9,612 nt of DNA from Betaproteobacteria bacterium (GTDB lineage Bacteria; Pseudomonadota; Gammaproteobacteria; Burkholderiales; Rhodocyclaceae), in contig JAIFNM010000039.1 of assembly GCA_020047725.1 (NCBI GenBank), positions 1 through 9,612 of the forward strand, in the 5' to 3' direction. Below, piece by piece: positions 1 to 5,929 of the stretch. Every line of letters begins with the position of its first letter. Position 1 is the first letter of the stretch. Made by a program: the position numbers and the translations under genes. The notes under the pieces were generated by a model. That model saw only the letters and a program-made list of their open reading frames with translations. It did no database searches and was not told where the DNA came from.

Positions 1-327
1 GCGATCCGATCCGGAGTTCGTGGCATTCAGCGACTGGACAGCCAGTTCGCGGATACGCTGCAAGTTACTTGTCACTTCGTTCATCGCGCCTTCAGCCGTT
101 TGCGATAGTGAAATCGCATCGTTGGCATTACGTGACGCTTGTGCATTGCCTCTGATCTGCGTGGTGAAACGTTCACTGATGGCCATACCGGCCGCGTCGT
201 CTTTGGCGCTGTTGATGCGCATGCCGGAAGACAGGCGTTGCAGTGAAAGCGCCAAATCGGATTGCGACTTGGTCAGGTTGCGTTGTGAGTTCAGTGAAGC
301 AACATTGGTGTTAATGACTAAGGCCAT
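1..327 (-). CDS. fliC: Flagellin, N-terminal part (cut by window edge)
   Basis: Structural subunit of the flagellar filament, exported through the flagellar type III apparatus. The 109 visible codons begin MALVINTNVASLNSQRNL, a typical flagellin D0 start. They continue through the conserved RLSSGMRINSAKDDAAGMAI stretch to RIRELAVQSLNAT near residue 95, which belongs to the D0/D1 helices that pack the filament core. The variable middle and C-terminal D1/D0 lie outside the window. The start at 327 is fixed by conservation and by an AGGAG ribosome site at 334-338. Two sigma-28 promoters lie about 100 and 160 bp upstream, so expression should follow hook completion and FliA release. Family assignment is very secure; fliC rather than another flagellin paralogue name is by convention. 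Confidence 0.97.
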   Translation of the reverse strand, partial: MALVINTNVASLNSQRNLTKSQSDLALSLQRLSSGMRINSAKDDAAGMAISERFTTQIRGNAQASRNANDAISLSQTAEGAMNEVTSNLQRIRELAVQSLNATNSGSDR

Positions 328-431
328 TTTTAACTCCTATCCTGTCTAAATTGACTTTGGGTTCCCGTTTACTTGCCTTGCGGCGTTCTGCCGGCCCGTT
401 CCGTTTTGTGATGCATTTACTTACAGATTCT

Positions 432-458
432 CTTACGGCCGGCTGAAGGGAAACTTTA
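432..458 (-). promoter_or_regulatory. Sigma-28 (FliA) promoter, proximal to flagellin
   Basis: On the minus strand the -35 box TAAAGTTT (458-451) matches the FliA consensus perfectly. It is followed after 11 bases by GCCGTAAG (439-432), which keeps the GCCG core of the consensus GCCGATAA. Transcription would start near 425 and leave a leader of roughly 95 bases before the flagellin start. Spacing and boxes are read directly; activity is inferred. Confidence 0.8.
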
Positions 459-489
459 GTAGTCTTTTAACAGCTGGCCGCGTAAGTTC

Positions 490-516
490 TTAACGGCGAT
501 TGGCAGCGAGACTTTA
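490..516 (-). promoter_or_regulatory. Sigma-28 (FliA) promoter, distal to flagellin
   Basis: On the minus strand TAAAGTCT (516-509), an 11-base spacer and GCCGTTAA (497-490) form a second FliA-type promoter 58 bp upstream of the first. Its -10 box differs from GCCGATAA at one position, so it is the better -10 of the pair. Both promoters point at the flagellin gene with no gene between, which suggests tandem promoters. The 14 bases from the -10 onward are repeated at the orphan promoter at 1616-1642. Confidence 0.8.
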
Positions 517-580
517 GTCGGTTCTGCTTGGAAAACGCGTTCCTTCTTCGACCCACCCAGGAATGGAAATACGTGGGATC

Positions 581-997
581 TCAGCGGATGCCGACCAGAA
601 AAGCGGATGGGGGCATGATCGGGATGCCGCGCCAGGGGTGCAAGTTGGTGAGATGCGGGTCGCTGGAAATGATCAGCTCGGCCATGGCGGTATCGGCCAA
701 GGCAAGAAATATATTGTCTTTGGGGTCAGGGCAGTCGCTGACGGCCTGCGTGACATCAAACAATGTGGCGTGATCACGAAAGCCGGCAATAAAGACTTCC
801 CGTTGTGTAGCAGGCAGGTAGTGGTCGAATTTGGAGCGCCGCAATACCGTTTCCAATTCCTGCAGCGTTGCATGGCAGACACAGACTTCGAATTGCAACA
901 ACGCCTTTTCAAGTGTCAGCGCAGGAATGGATTGCGGGCGAATGGCGGCGCTGACCAATATGCCCGTATCCAGTACGATGCGCCTAGCGAAGTTCAT
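581..997 (-). CDS. PIN-domain toxin of a type II toxin-antitoxin pair
   Basis: Probable ribonuclease toxin of 138 residues that acts on RNA in the cytoplasm when its antitoxin is lost. It resembles the PIN family with COG1569-like architecture. The acidic metal-binding positions are visible: Asp10 in IVLDTGILVSA, Glu47 in TLQELETVL, Asp94 in DPKDNIFLALA and Asp113 in IISSDPHL. I chose the ATG at 997 because it places the first strand (RIVLDTG) next to the N-terminus as usual in PIN toxins; a longer start at 1024 is possible, and neither has a clear ribosome site. The frame overlaps the end of the upstream antitoxin gene by 14 bases, which implies translational coupling. The RNA target cannot be read from sequence. 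Confidence 0.88.
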   Translation of the reverse strand: MNFARRIVLDTGILVSAAIRPQSIPALTLEKALLQFEVCVCHATLQELETVLRRSKFDHYLPATQREVFIAGFRDHATLFDVTQAVSDCPDPKDNIFLALADTAMAELIISSDPHLTNLHPWRGIPIMPPSAFLVGIR

Positions 998-1250
998 GGA
1001 CAATCTGGTTGATATCTTCGTCACTCAGGGCAAGCGTTGGTTGCCCAACAATGTCCTTACGGTAGGCTGAGTACCAGCGAGCGGCTTCTTCGCGTCGTTT
1101 GTGTATATCAACCAGTTCCTTCATGTCGTGTTCGGATACAACATAGGCGACAGTACGACCCCGGCGGGTTACCTGGATCGGTTCACGTTGTGAACGGTCA
1201 ATCAGTTCGCCAAAGCGGCTTTGTGCTTCTACAGAGGTGACGGCGATCAT
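984..1250 (-). CDS. Phd/YefM-family antitoxin
   Basis: An 88-residue antitoxin expected to bind and neutralise the PIN toxin encoded just downstream and to repress its own promoter as a DNA-binding dimer. The N-terminal 45 residues show the Phd/YefM pattern: MIAVTSVEAQSRFGELIDRS, then PIQVTRRGRTVAYVVSEHD, a helix followed by the strand-rich DNA-binding fold. The C-terminal part (about residues 46-88) is longer and charged, as expected for the flexible toxin-binding tail. The start is ATG at 1250; the ribosome site is weak. A sigma-70-type promoter (1282-1309) lies just upstream. The antitoxin-first order and the overlap with the toxin frame are classical for type II modules. Pairing Phd/YefM with PIN rather than with Doc or YoeB is a common exchange of partners. 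Confidence 0.88.
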   Translation of the reverse strand: MIAVTSVEAQSRFGELIDRSQREPIQVTRRGRTVAYVVSEHDMKELVDIHKRREEAARWYSAYRKDIVGQPTLALSDEDINQIVHELR

Positions 1251-1258
1251 TTGAGATA

Positions 1259-1266
1259 CTCATGAG
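1259..1266. promoter_or_regulatory. Possible antitoxin operator palindrome
   Basis: CTCATGAG, a perfect 8-base palindrome, sits between the promoter and the start of the Phd-like gene. GAGAT occurs as a direct repeat around it (1253-1257 and 1264-1268), and ATGGCTA is repeated next to it (1267-1273, 1275-1281). Phd/YefM proteins bind short palindromes in their own promoters, so this is a reasonable operator candidate, but it is short and could be chance. Confidence 0.35.
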
Positions 1267-1281
1267 ATGGCTAATATGGCT

Positions 1282-1309
1282 ATTCTAATGTTAATTCATG
1301 GAATGGCAA
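1282..1309 (-). promoter_or_regulatory. Sigma-70-type promoter of the Phd/PIN module
   Basis: On the minus strand TTGCCA (1309-1304; five of six to TTGACA), a 16-base spacer and TAGAAT (1287-1282; five of six to TATAAT) form a good housekeeping promoter. Transcription would start about 25 bases before the antitoxin ATG at 1250. Confidence 0.6.
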
Positions 1310-1506
1310 GAGGGTCTCCTTTGTGGGGTGCGGCGAAAGTGTCGGGCGTAGTAATTCCATTTTCAGTTTCGTAACTACTCAGCTTCCCAACCCCGCGCGC
1401 GGGCCAGGCGCTCTTTAAAAAACAGTGGCTTACAAATCTGTTTCTTATGAGCTAAACCGGTGGATACGTCCAGGACAAGGTAGCACTGCCAAATACCGTT
1501 GAAATC

Positions 1507-1535
1507 CGTCATTCCGGGTCAAGCCCGGCATGACG
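1507..1535. repeat. REP-like intergenic palindrome
   Basis: An imperfect 29-base inverted repeat with arms CGTCATTCCGGG and CCCGGCATGACG around a short centre. It resembles the GTCATTCCGG-type dispersed palindromes seen in intergenic regions of many proteobacterial genomes. One copy is seen here; no T-run follows on either strand, so it is not a standard terminator. Confidence 0.6.
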
Positions 1536-1615
1536 ATGATTCTTGAGTTTTTTCCGTTCAACGTGACGGCCTGCCTGAGTAATTACGGTGTTTCTATCTG
1601 GAAATGGAAAAGTTC

Positions 1616-1642
1616 TTAACGGCAAAGGATCGAAGGGCTTTA
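1616..1642 (-). promoter_or_regulatory. Orphan sigma-28 (FliA) promoter
   Basis: On the minus strand TAAAGCCC (1642-1635), an 11-base spacer and GCCGTTAA (1623-1616) match FliA promoter form. The sequence GCCGTTAAGAACTT from the -10 onward is identical to the distal flagellin promoter. The nearest downstream gene is the Phd-like antitoxin, more than 350 bases away and with its own promoter. It may therefore be a leftover of a duplicated flagellin control region, or drive a non-coding transcript or the toxin-antitoxin pair. Confidence 0.6.
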
Positions 1643-1683
1643 GCCTCTTGGAATCTGGTTGTTGCTTGGTGAAAGACTCGGCT

Positions 1684-1968
1684 TCAGTTCGTCTGCTTCA
1701 CCACGAAGCTGACTTCAAGCCCAAATATCGAGCCAATCTTGTCTAGCGTTTCAATTGTTGGATTTCCTTCGCCGGCTTCGATTTGCCTCAACGCTCCAAG
1801 GCTGATCCCACGGTGTCTGGCGAACTCCGGTTGAGTCAGCCGGCTTAAACGGCGCATTTCCCGCACGGCGTCTGCTACGTTGAGTTTTCCGGCCTTGATA
1901 TTTTCGTAGAACCGGGTACGAAGTTGTCTCTCGGCTTCCGGATCGATGTGCTTGCGGCGCTTGTCCAT
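1684..1968 (-). CDS. hipB: HipB-like XRE-family transcriptional repressor (antitoxin)
   Basis: A 94-residue DNA-binding protein, probably the partner of the HipA kinase encoded upstream. Residues 1-30 are charged and helical (MDKRRKHIDPEAERQL). Residues 36-90 form an XRE helix-turn-helix: MRRLSRLTQPEFARHRGISLGALRQIE contains the scaffold and recognition helices, and GNPTIETLDKIGSIFGLEV is the typical end of the domain. I chose ATG at 1968; the frame stays open 43 codons further upstream, but that part translates an inverted repeat and is unlikely to be real. A weak GGA precedes the start. Unlike classical hipBA operons, this gene lies downstream of hipA with a gap of about 207 bases. The family call is secure; its role as the antitoxin of this HipA is inferred from adjacency. 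Confidence 0.85.
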   Translation of the reverse strand: MDKRRKHIDPEAERQLRTRFYENIKAGKLNVADAVREMRRLSRLTQPEFARHRGISLGALRQIEAGEGNPTIETLDKIGSIFGLEVSFVVKQTN

Positions 1969-2058
1969 GGCTAAATTCCGTCCAGTCGGGTACGTTTGAA
2001 AGTGTTGTTCGCTGCAAAATCTGGTTCGGGACTTCCTCGGCGGCGACCGGTTTTTGTT

Positions 2059-2128
2059 GGAGCCCAGTTTTACTGGGCGATTGCAGCGATGGAACACAAC
2101 CGCCCATCGCCCAGTAAAACTGGGCTCC
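2059..2128. repeat. Perfect 23-bp inverted repeat between hipA and hipB
   Basis: Arms at 2059-2081 and 2106-2128 are exact reverse complements of 23 bases, separated by 24 bases. Each arm is itself built on the smaller palindrome CCCAGTTTTACTGGG and ends in GGAGCCC or GGGCTCC. This two-palindromes-facing-each-other layout is that of a paired REP element (BIME-like). In RNA it would form a very stable hairpin between the toxin and antitoxin coding regions. There is no T-run directly after it on the minus strand. Confidence 0.85.
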
Positions 2129-2175
2129 TACACGATGGCTGCGGCGCTGTTGGTTTTTTAATGCAACCAATACGT

Positions 2176-3456
2176 TCAAACACACCCGTCCAGCCGGTGG
2201 AACTGCTGATCAATAGAAGGCATGCAATGCTGGATGATTTCTCTGTCGACGCCGCATTCGGCCATGATTTCAGGTAGGTTGACTATCGTCCCGGAGGAGG
2301 CATGTAGCCTGGTCGCCACGTATTGCTTGTCCGTGCCAGAGAGGCTCAGCTTGTCGATAATTGCTGACAAGTCGGTGATGTCGCGGTGCTCCGGTGTGCT
2401 CCAGCGACAGCCGCGCAGGATCATTTCGCGGTCGAGATACATTGGCGCAAAATCATAGATCGGTGTGAGTTGGATCGTTCCATCAGAAAGCCTTTGGACG
2501 GAAGTGTTTCTGGCATGGTTGTCCGTGTTTTTCATCGCCAGGTTCAAGATGTCGCGCTGGATGAACTCGACAATCTCGGCGACGGGGTCAGTTACATGTC
2601 TGCGAAAACCCTCGACTAGTGAGAACAAAGAGGCTGTAAGGCCGAAGCCTCTCATTCCGCAAAGAGATGCAAGTGTCTCCTGGTGCAGTCGTTGCAGGCC
2701 GTTTGCTTCAATGGCACGATCAAAGCGGGGGACGAACAGCATATCGCCTTCATGCAGTGGCTTACCCCCAGTGCGCAGGCCGCAGCAGGCGGCAACGCGC
2801 AAATAAGCAGCCTCATTGCGGAGAATGGTGTAGTCCGTTTCATGCGTGCCGCGAGGTTGTTTGACCAGCCAGTGCTTCGTTGCTTCAGCATCCGGCAGGG
2901 CTGCATCTGCAAACCAGAGCCCTTCCTTGTTCTGGGTCAGCAAGAACTTGGGTGCCGCCCCCTGGACGCCCGTGGTGCCTGCAGCGTACATGGCATGCAT
3001 CCAGATGTGCTCAAGAAACTCTTCTTTTCGGGTAATGATGTCTTCAAAAGTAAACCCGTCTGTTCTGTGGTTTCGGTTTCGTTCTTGCCAATCCTTGTAA
3101 AACGCTACCGCCGTATCGATCCTGAGATTCCCTATCGGATTAAATGCCCCGTGCTGAACAAGTGACAGATCCTGATCTTCGCTATCTGCTACCCCGAGTT
3201 CTTGTGTCAGAAGCTTTCTTCCGCGCCCTTGTGGTACCAGGTCCAATAGAAATGCCGGGCACTCGGGCGCGCCGGTTTCGCTGTCGATGCCAAATCGCTT
3301 GGTGTTGACTGGAAATGAGAGTGAGACCGGCGAAGGACTGTCGGAAAAAACGTAGTCGATCAGGTACTCGAACGTGGCCTTATACCGCCCGTGTGGCGTA
3401 AATTCAGCGGCTCGAACCCATTGACCATTGGCGAAAATCTCGACGATTGAGTGCAT
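2176..3456 (-). CDS. hipA: HipA-family serine/threonine kinase toxin
   Basis: A 426-residue toxin kinase. Characterised HipA proteins phosphorylate aminoacyl-tRNA synthetases (GltX in E. coli) and induce dormancy. The N-terminal subdomain (about 1-115) carries the SPVSLSFPV and FLLDLVPQGRGR patterns. A glycine-rich loop follows at about 160-170 (GTTGVQGAAPK), then the ATP-binding lysine near 199 (VKQPRG). The catalytic segment NTDNHARN is at 310-317 with Asp312, and the metal-binding Asp335 lies in IYDFAPMY. All core kinase residues seem present, so it is probably active. The start at 3456 is chosen for AAGGA seven bases upstream; the frame is open to 3492. It is transcribed before, not after, its hipB partner. 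The loop has threonines where E. coli HipA has its autophosphorylated serine (Ser150). The protein substrate cannot be predicted. Confidence 0.93.
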   Translation of the reverse strand: MHSIVEIFANGQWVRAAEFTPHGRYKATFEYLIDYVFSDSPSPVSLSFPVNTKRFGIDSETGAPECPAFLLDLVPQGRGRKLLTQELGVADSEDQDLSLVQHGAFNPIGNLRIDTAVAFYKDWQERNRNHRTDGFTFEDIITRKEEFLEHIWMHAMYAAGTTGVQGAAPKFLLTQNKEGLWFADAALPDAEATKHWLVKQPRGTHETDYTILRNEAAYLRVAACCGLRTGGKPLHEGDMLFVPRFDRAIEANGLQRLHQETLASLCGMRGFGLTASLFSLVEGFRRHVTDPVAEIVEFIQRDILNLAMKNTDNHARNTSVQRLSDGTIQLTPIYDFAPMYLDREMILRGCRWSTPEHRDITDLSAIIDKLSLSGTDKQYVATRLHASSGTIVNLPEIMAECGVDREIIQHCMPSIDQQFHRLDGCV

Positions 3457-3473
3457 GGTGGCATCCTTGATAT

Positions 3474-3489
3474 ATCTATCATAATAGAT
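3474..3489. promoter_or_regulatory. Candidate HipB operator overlapping the hipA promoter
   Basis: ATCTAT-CATA-ATAGAT is a perfect inverted repeat with six-base arms and a four-base centre, 18 bases upstream of the hipA start. On the minus strand it overlaps TATGAT (3483-3478), five of six to a -10 box; no good -35 is seen. A repressor bound here would block the promoter, as HipB does in known modules. Function is inferred. Confidence 0.5.
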
Positions 3490-3558
3490 CAATTGCTATG
3501 TTATAGTGCTTCAATTTGTATATTCTGCCGTATAAAGTAGTACGTCCTGAACCTCCAA

Positions 3559-3731
3559 GCCCTTCGACAGGGCGAACGGACGTGGAGGGTTGAAGAAATC
3601 GTTGGAATCGAAGATGTCGACGAAGATTGTCTTGTTGAGAATGCTGAAGATCGTGAGGAGGCTCGCTTGGTCCTGAGCGGATTGGGGAACTACAAACAAA
3701 GGTTCCGCTCGTCCTGAGCCTGTCGAAGGGC
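3559..3731. repeat. Inverted pair of CCTGTCGAAGGGC repeat copies
   Basis: GCCCTTCGACAGG at 3559-3571 and its exact reverse complement at 3719-3731 flank about 147 bases. The right copy continues as GTCCTGAG on its left side. The left copy continues as GCGAACGGACG and appears to lack the CTCAG part. These match a dispersed intergenic repeat family common in proteobacterial genomes. The pair could be remnants of one larger mobile unit or two separate insertions. Confidence 0.6.
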
Positions 3732-3814
3732 CGGCCAAGATTCGGAAACTCATCAAAACCCGCTTTTTCAGAACGATTGGTGCCGACAATCAACCACAAC
3801 GTACGCAACGTGTT

Positions 3815-3838
3815 TTGGGCTTCGTATACTCAGCCCAA
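3815..3838. repeat. REP-like hairpin repeat
   Basis: TTGGGCT and AGCCCAA form a seven-base inverted repeat around a ten-base loop, flanked by TTTT on the left and CCTACG on the right. This is the form of the dispersed GTTGGGCT...AGCCCAAC intergenic repeats of beta- and gammaproteobacteria. It could act as a weak transcription end for the che operon, but no U-run follows on the minus strand. Confidence 0.5.
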
Positions 3839-3983
3839 CCTACGAACTGGAACGCTCTTGAAATGGCGGTCTACGGGTGCATGGCCCGGAGAGGCAATAT
3901 TCATGCGGGTCTTCGGATATTAGGCTTGAAGATGCCCGTTCTGCTTGCTGCGCAGACCCATGCTGTCCAGTGCGACGAAATGC

Positions 3984-4823
3984 TCAGCCCTTCAGCGCCG
4001 CACTAAGCGAAGCCACTTCTTCCGCCGATTCGGCGAGAATTGAGCTGAGCGTCTCGTCGTCGATCAGCACTTCAAGCTCGACCTCCATCTCTTTGCGGCT
4101 CATGCCGGCGAGGGCGTCGATGGGGGATTCGATTGGCGAGAGTTCGTCGGCCAGCAGGAGGGTGTCGCCGAGCGAGGTCGGTGGCATGGCGAGAAAGCCG
4201 GACCACAGGGTTTCCATGGCATCGAGAATGTGAGCGGGTACTTCCAGCGCTTTCAGCACGGCGCGGCCGACGCTGGCTTCGCCTTCGCCGTGCCAGAGCT
4301 CGAGATCGCTGGTCATCAAGCCCGGAAAGGCGCTGGCGCGAGAGATCAGGTAGAAGCTGCCGACTTCATGCACGATGCCAGCAAAGAAGGCAGCGTCCGG
4401 GTTCTGGTGGGTGACGCGCTTGGCGATGACGCGCGCGAGTGCGGCGACGTGGGCGGTGTGTTCCCAGAGTTTGGCGGCCAGTGCCCGGTGTTCTTCGGCT
4501 TTGGACATCTCCTTCATCTGGCGCACGATGATCGAGGCGGCGAGGGCGCGCAAGGTAGCAAAGCCAAGGCGGGAGATGGCGCTTTTCAGTTCGGTAATGC
4601 TGCGGCCGCCCGGATTATAGGCAATCGAGTTGGCGATGCTGAGTACGCGCGTGGCGAGGATGGGTTCGGCGGCGATCAGCTTGCCGAGCGCGTCGATGGC
4701 GCAATCCGGGTCATCGAGCAGGCGCTGCACCCGTAAGGCGATTTCGGTGTGGGTGGGGAAAACGATGTCGCCGCGTGCGGCGTCGGCCTCGATGGCGGCT
4801 AGGGCTGAGCGAACATCCATCAT
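3984..4823 (-). CDS. HDOD-domain signalling protein
   Basis: A 279- or 280-residue protein with one HDOD domain at about residues 20-210 (FPTHTEIALRVQRLL, then AEPILATRVLSIANSIAYNP, SAISRLGFATLRALAAS and FAGIVHEVGSFYL). HDOD is related to HD phosphohydrolases but usually lacks the metal-binding HD residues; here the equivalent site reads VHEVG. No output domain is visible; the acidic C-terminus (about 245-275) is helical. HDOD proteins act as scaffolds in signalling, motility and cell-cycle control, and no reaction can be assigned. It is the last gene of the che operon. The start lies at ATG 4823 or ATG 4820; the first overlaps the cheB stop by four bases and the second by one, with GGGAG spaced better for the second. 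Longer upstream starts would run far into cheB. Confidence 0.9.
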   Translation of the reverse strand: MMDVRSALAAIEADAARGDIVFPTHTEIALRVQRLLDDPDCAIDALGKLIAAEPILATRVLSIANSIAYNPGGRSITELKSAISRLGFATLRALAASIIVRQMKEMSKAEEHRALAAKLWEHTAHVAALARVIAKRVTHQNPDAAFFAGIVHEVGSFYLISRASAFPGLMTSDLELWHGEGEASVGRAVLKALEVPAHILDAMETLWSGFLAMPPTSLGDTLLLADELSPIESPIDALAGMSRKEMEVELEVLIDDETLSSILAESAEEVASLSAALKG

Positions 4824-5929
4824 TGAACTCCCTTGTTGCGATTGATGCCGTGATTGAAGATGGCGGCTGGAATCTGGTCGAGCGGCAGGGTGGTATCGAC
4901 CGCCCCGAGTTTTATGGCTTCCTTCGGCATGCCGAAAACCACGCAACTGGCTTCGTCCTGAGCGATGGTTCTCGCTCCTGCGTCATGCATTTCCTTGAGC
5001 CCGCGGGCGCCGTCATCGCCCATGCCGGTCATGATGATGCCGAGCGCGTTGGCGCCGGCAAATTTGGCGACCGAGCGGAAGAGGACGTCGACCGACGGTT
5101 TGTGACGATTGACCAGCGGGCCGTCGGCGACATCGACGACGTATTGTGCGCCGCTGCGCTTGAGCATCATGTGCTTGCCGCCAGGTGCGATCAGCGCGCG
5201 GCCGGGAATGACGCGGTCACCGTTCTGCGCTTCGCGCACTTCGATCTGCGAAAGGTTGTTCAGTCGTTCGGCAAACATGGCGGTAAACACCGCCGGCATG
5301 TGCTGCACGATGACAATCCCGAGACTGGTGGCCGGCAATCGCGTGAGGACAACTTCGAGCGCCTGTGTGCCACCGGTCGACGTGCCGATGGCGATGACCT
5401 GATCCGTGGTGCGATTGAGCGCAGGATTGTAATCCGCACTGAGCATGACGTCCGCCGAGAGTTTGGGGCGATCAAGCGCGGCATGGAACAGTGTATTGAC
5501 TGCGCCTGCACGCAGGGCACGAACGTTGGCTTTGGCTGCACTGTAAACCGCATGAATAATGTCGTTGGAGGCGTCTTCGAGAAAGCTTTTCAGGCCGATT
5601 TTGGGCTTTGTGATGATGGATACGGCACCGGCCGCCAGCGCTGCAAAGGTGGCTTGCGCTCCCTGTTCGGCCAGCGAAGAGCAGACGACGACCGGTGTTG
5701 GGTGCTCGGCCATGATCTTTTTGAGGAAGGTGATGCCGTCCATGCGCGGCATTTCGATGTCGACGATCAGTACGTCGGGCCACTTCAAGCGCATCTTCTC
5801 CAGCGCGAAGATGGGATCGGAGGCGGTGGCGATGACCTCGATGCCAGGATCGCCCGCCAGCGCCTGTGAAACGACCTGGCGCACGACGGCGGAGTCATCA
5901 ACGATCATCACCTTGATCTTATCCGCCAT
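4820..5929 (-). CDS. cheB: Chemotaxis response regulator / protein-glutamate methylesterase and glutamine deamidase
   Basis: Removes methyl groups from chemoreceptor glutamates and deamidates receptor glutamines, giving adaptation; activated by phosphorylation from CheA. It has 369 residues with a receiver domain at 3-125: Asp11 and Asp12 in VDDSAVVR, phosphoacceptor Asp57 in VDIEMPRMDG, and Lys108 in TKP. A linker follows, then the CheB catalytic domain at about 175-365 with Ser184 in GTSTGG, His210 in VQHMP and Asp306 in GMGDDGA. The triad is complete. I chose ATG 5929 because AGGA lies six bases upstream and the receiver begins directly; the frame is open to 5980. The start overlaps the end of the second cheD by 11 bases, and the stop overlaps the HDOD start. 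Length is normal for the family. Confidence 0.97.
   Translation of the reverse strand: MADKIKVMIVDDSAVVRQVVSQALAGDPGIEVIATASDPIFALEKMRLKWPDVLIVDIEMPRMDGITFLKKIMAEHPTPVVVCSSLAEQGAQATFAALAAGAVSIITKPKIGLKSFLEDASNDIIHAVYSAAKANVRALRAGAVNTLFHAALDRPKLSADVMLSADYNPALNRTTDQVIAIGTSTGGTQALEVVLTRLPATSLGIVIVQHMPAVFTAMFAERLNNLSQIEVREAQNGDRVIPGRALIAPGGKHMMLKRSGAQYVVDVADGPLVNRHKPSVDVLFRSVAKFAGANALGIIMTGMGDDGARGLKEMHDAGARTIAQDEASCVVFGMPKEAIKLGAVDTTLPLDQIPAAIFNHGINRNKGVQ

Larger units (their letters stand above)
1251..1683. other. Gene-free stretch between the two toxin-antitoxin modules
   Basis: No convincing reading frame on either strand. It holds, in minus-strand order, an orphan sigma-28 promoter (1616-1642), a REP-like palindrome (1507-1535), a CCCGCGCGCGGG palindrome near 1400, and the promoter of the Phd/PIN module (1282-1309). 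The leader downstream of the orphan promoter shows no flagellin-like start. Confidence 0.6.
3457..3983. other. Repeat-rich gene-free stretch between the che operon and hipA
   Basis: No supportable gene. It contains the hipA control region (about 3457-3530), two inverted copies of a CCTGTCGAAGGGC repeat (3559-3571 and 3719-3731), and a hairpin-forming repeat (3815-3838). A minus-strand frame of about 100 codons crosses the region but largely translates the repeats (PFDRLRTSG). The 3600-3670 part might be decayed coding sequence; I cannot name it. Confidence 0.6.

Noticed and set aside
20..349. Plus-strand open frame opposite flagellin
   Set aside because: The minus strand encodes a textbook flagellin N-terminus with promoter and ribosome site.
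1400..1430. Plus-strand GCTCTTTAAAAA resembling a boxA antitermination site, after a CCCGCGCGCGGG palindrome
   Set aside because: No rRNA operon, CRISPR array or other plus-strand transcript follows; a short AT-rich match can arise by chance.
1507..1535. REP-like palindrome as a rho-independent terminator or CRISPR repeat
   Set aside because: No T-run on either side, and only one copy, so neither a terminator nor an array is supported.
1969..2097. N-terminal extension of the HipB-like frame
   Set aside because: The added 43 residues translate one arm of the inverted repeat and have no HTH-family similarity; the ATG at 1968 gives a normal HipB length.
3479..3808. Minus-strand frame of about 109 codons between the che operon and hipA
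   Set aside because: It mainly translates dispersed repeats (PFDRLRTSG is typical of the GTCGAAGG repeat), has no ribosome site and overlaps the hipA control region.
4775..5869. Long plus-strand open frame of 364 codons opposite cheB and the HDOD gene
   Set aside because: It is antisense to cheB, whose catalytic motifs are all intact; GC-rich coding sequence often leaves the opposite strand open. The translation shows no recognisable domain.
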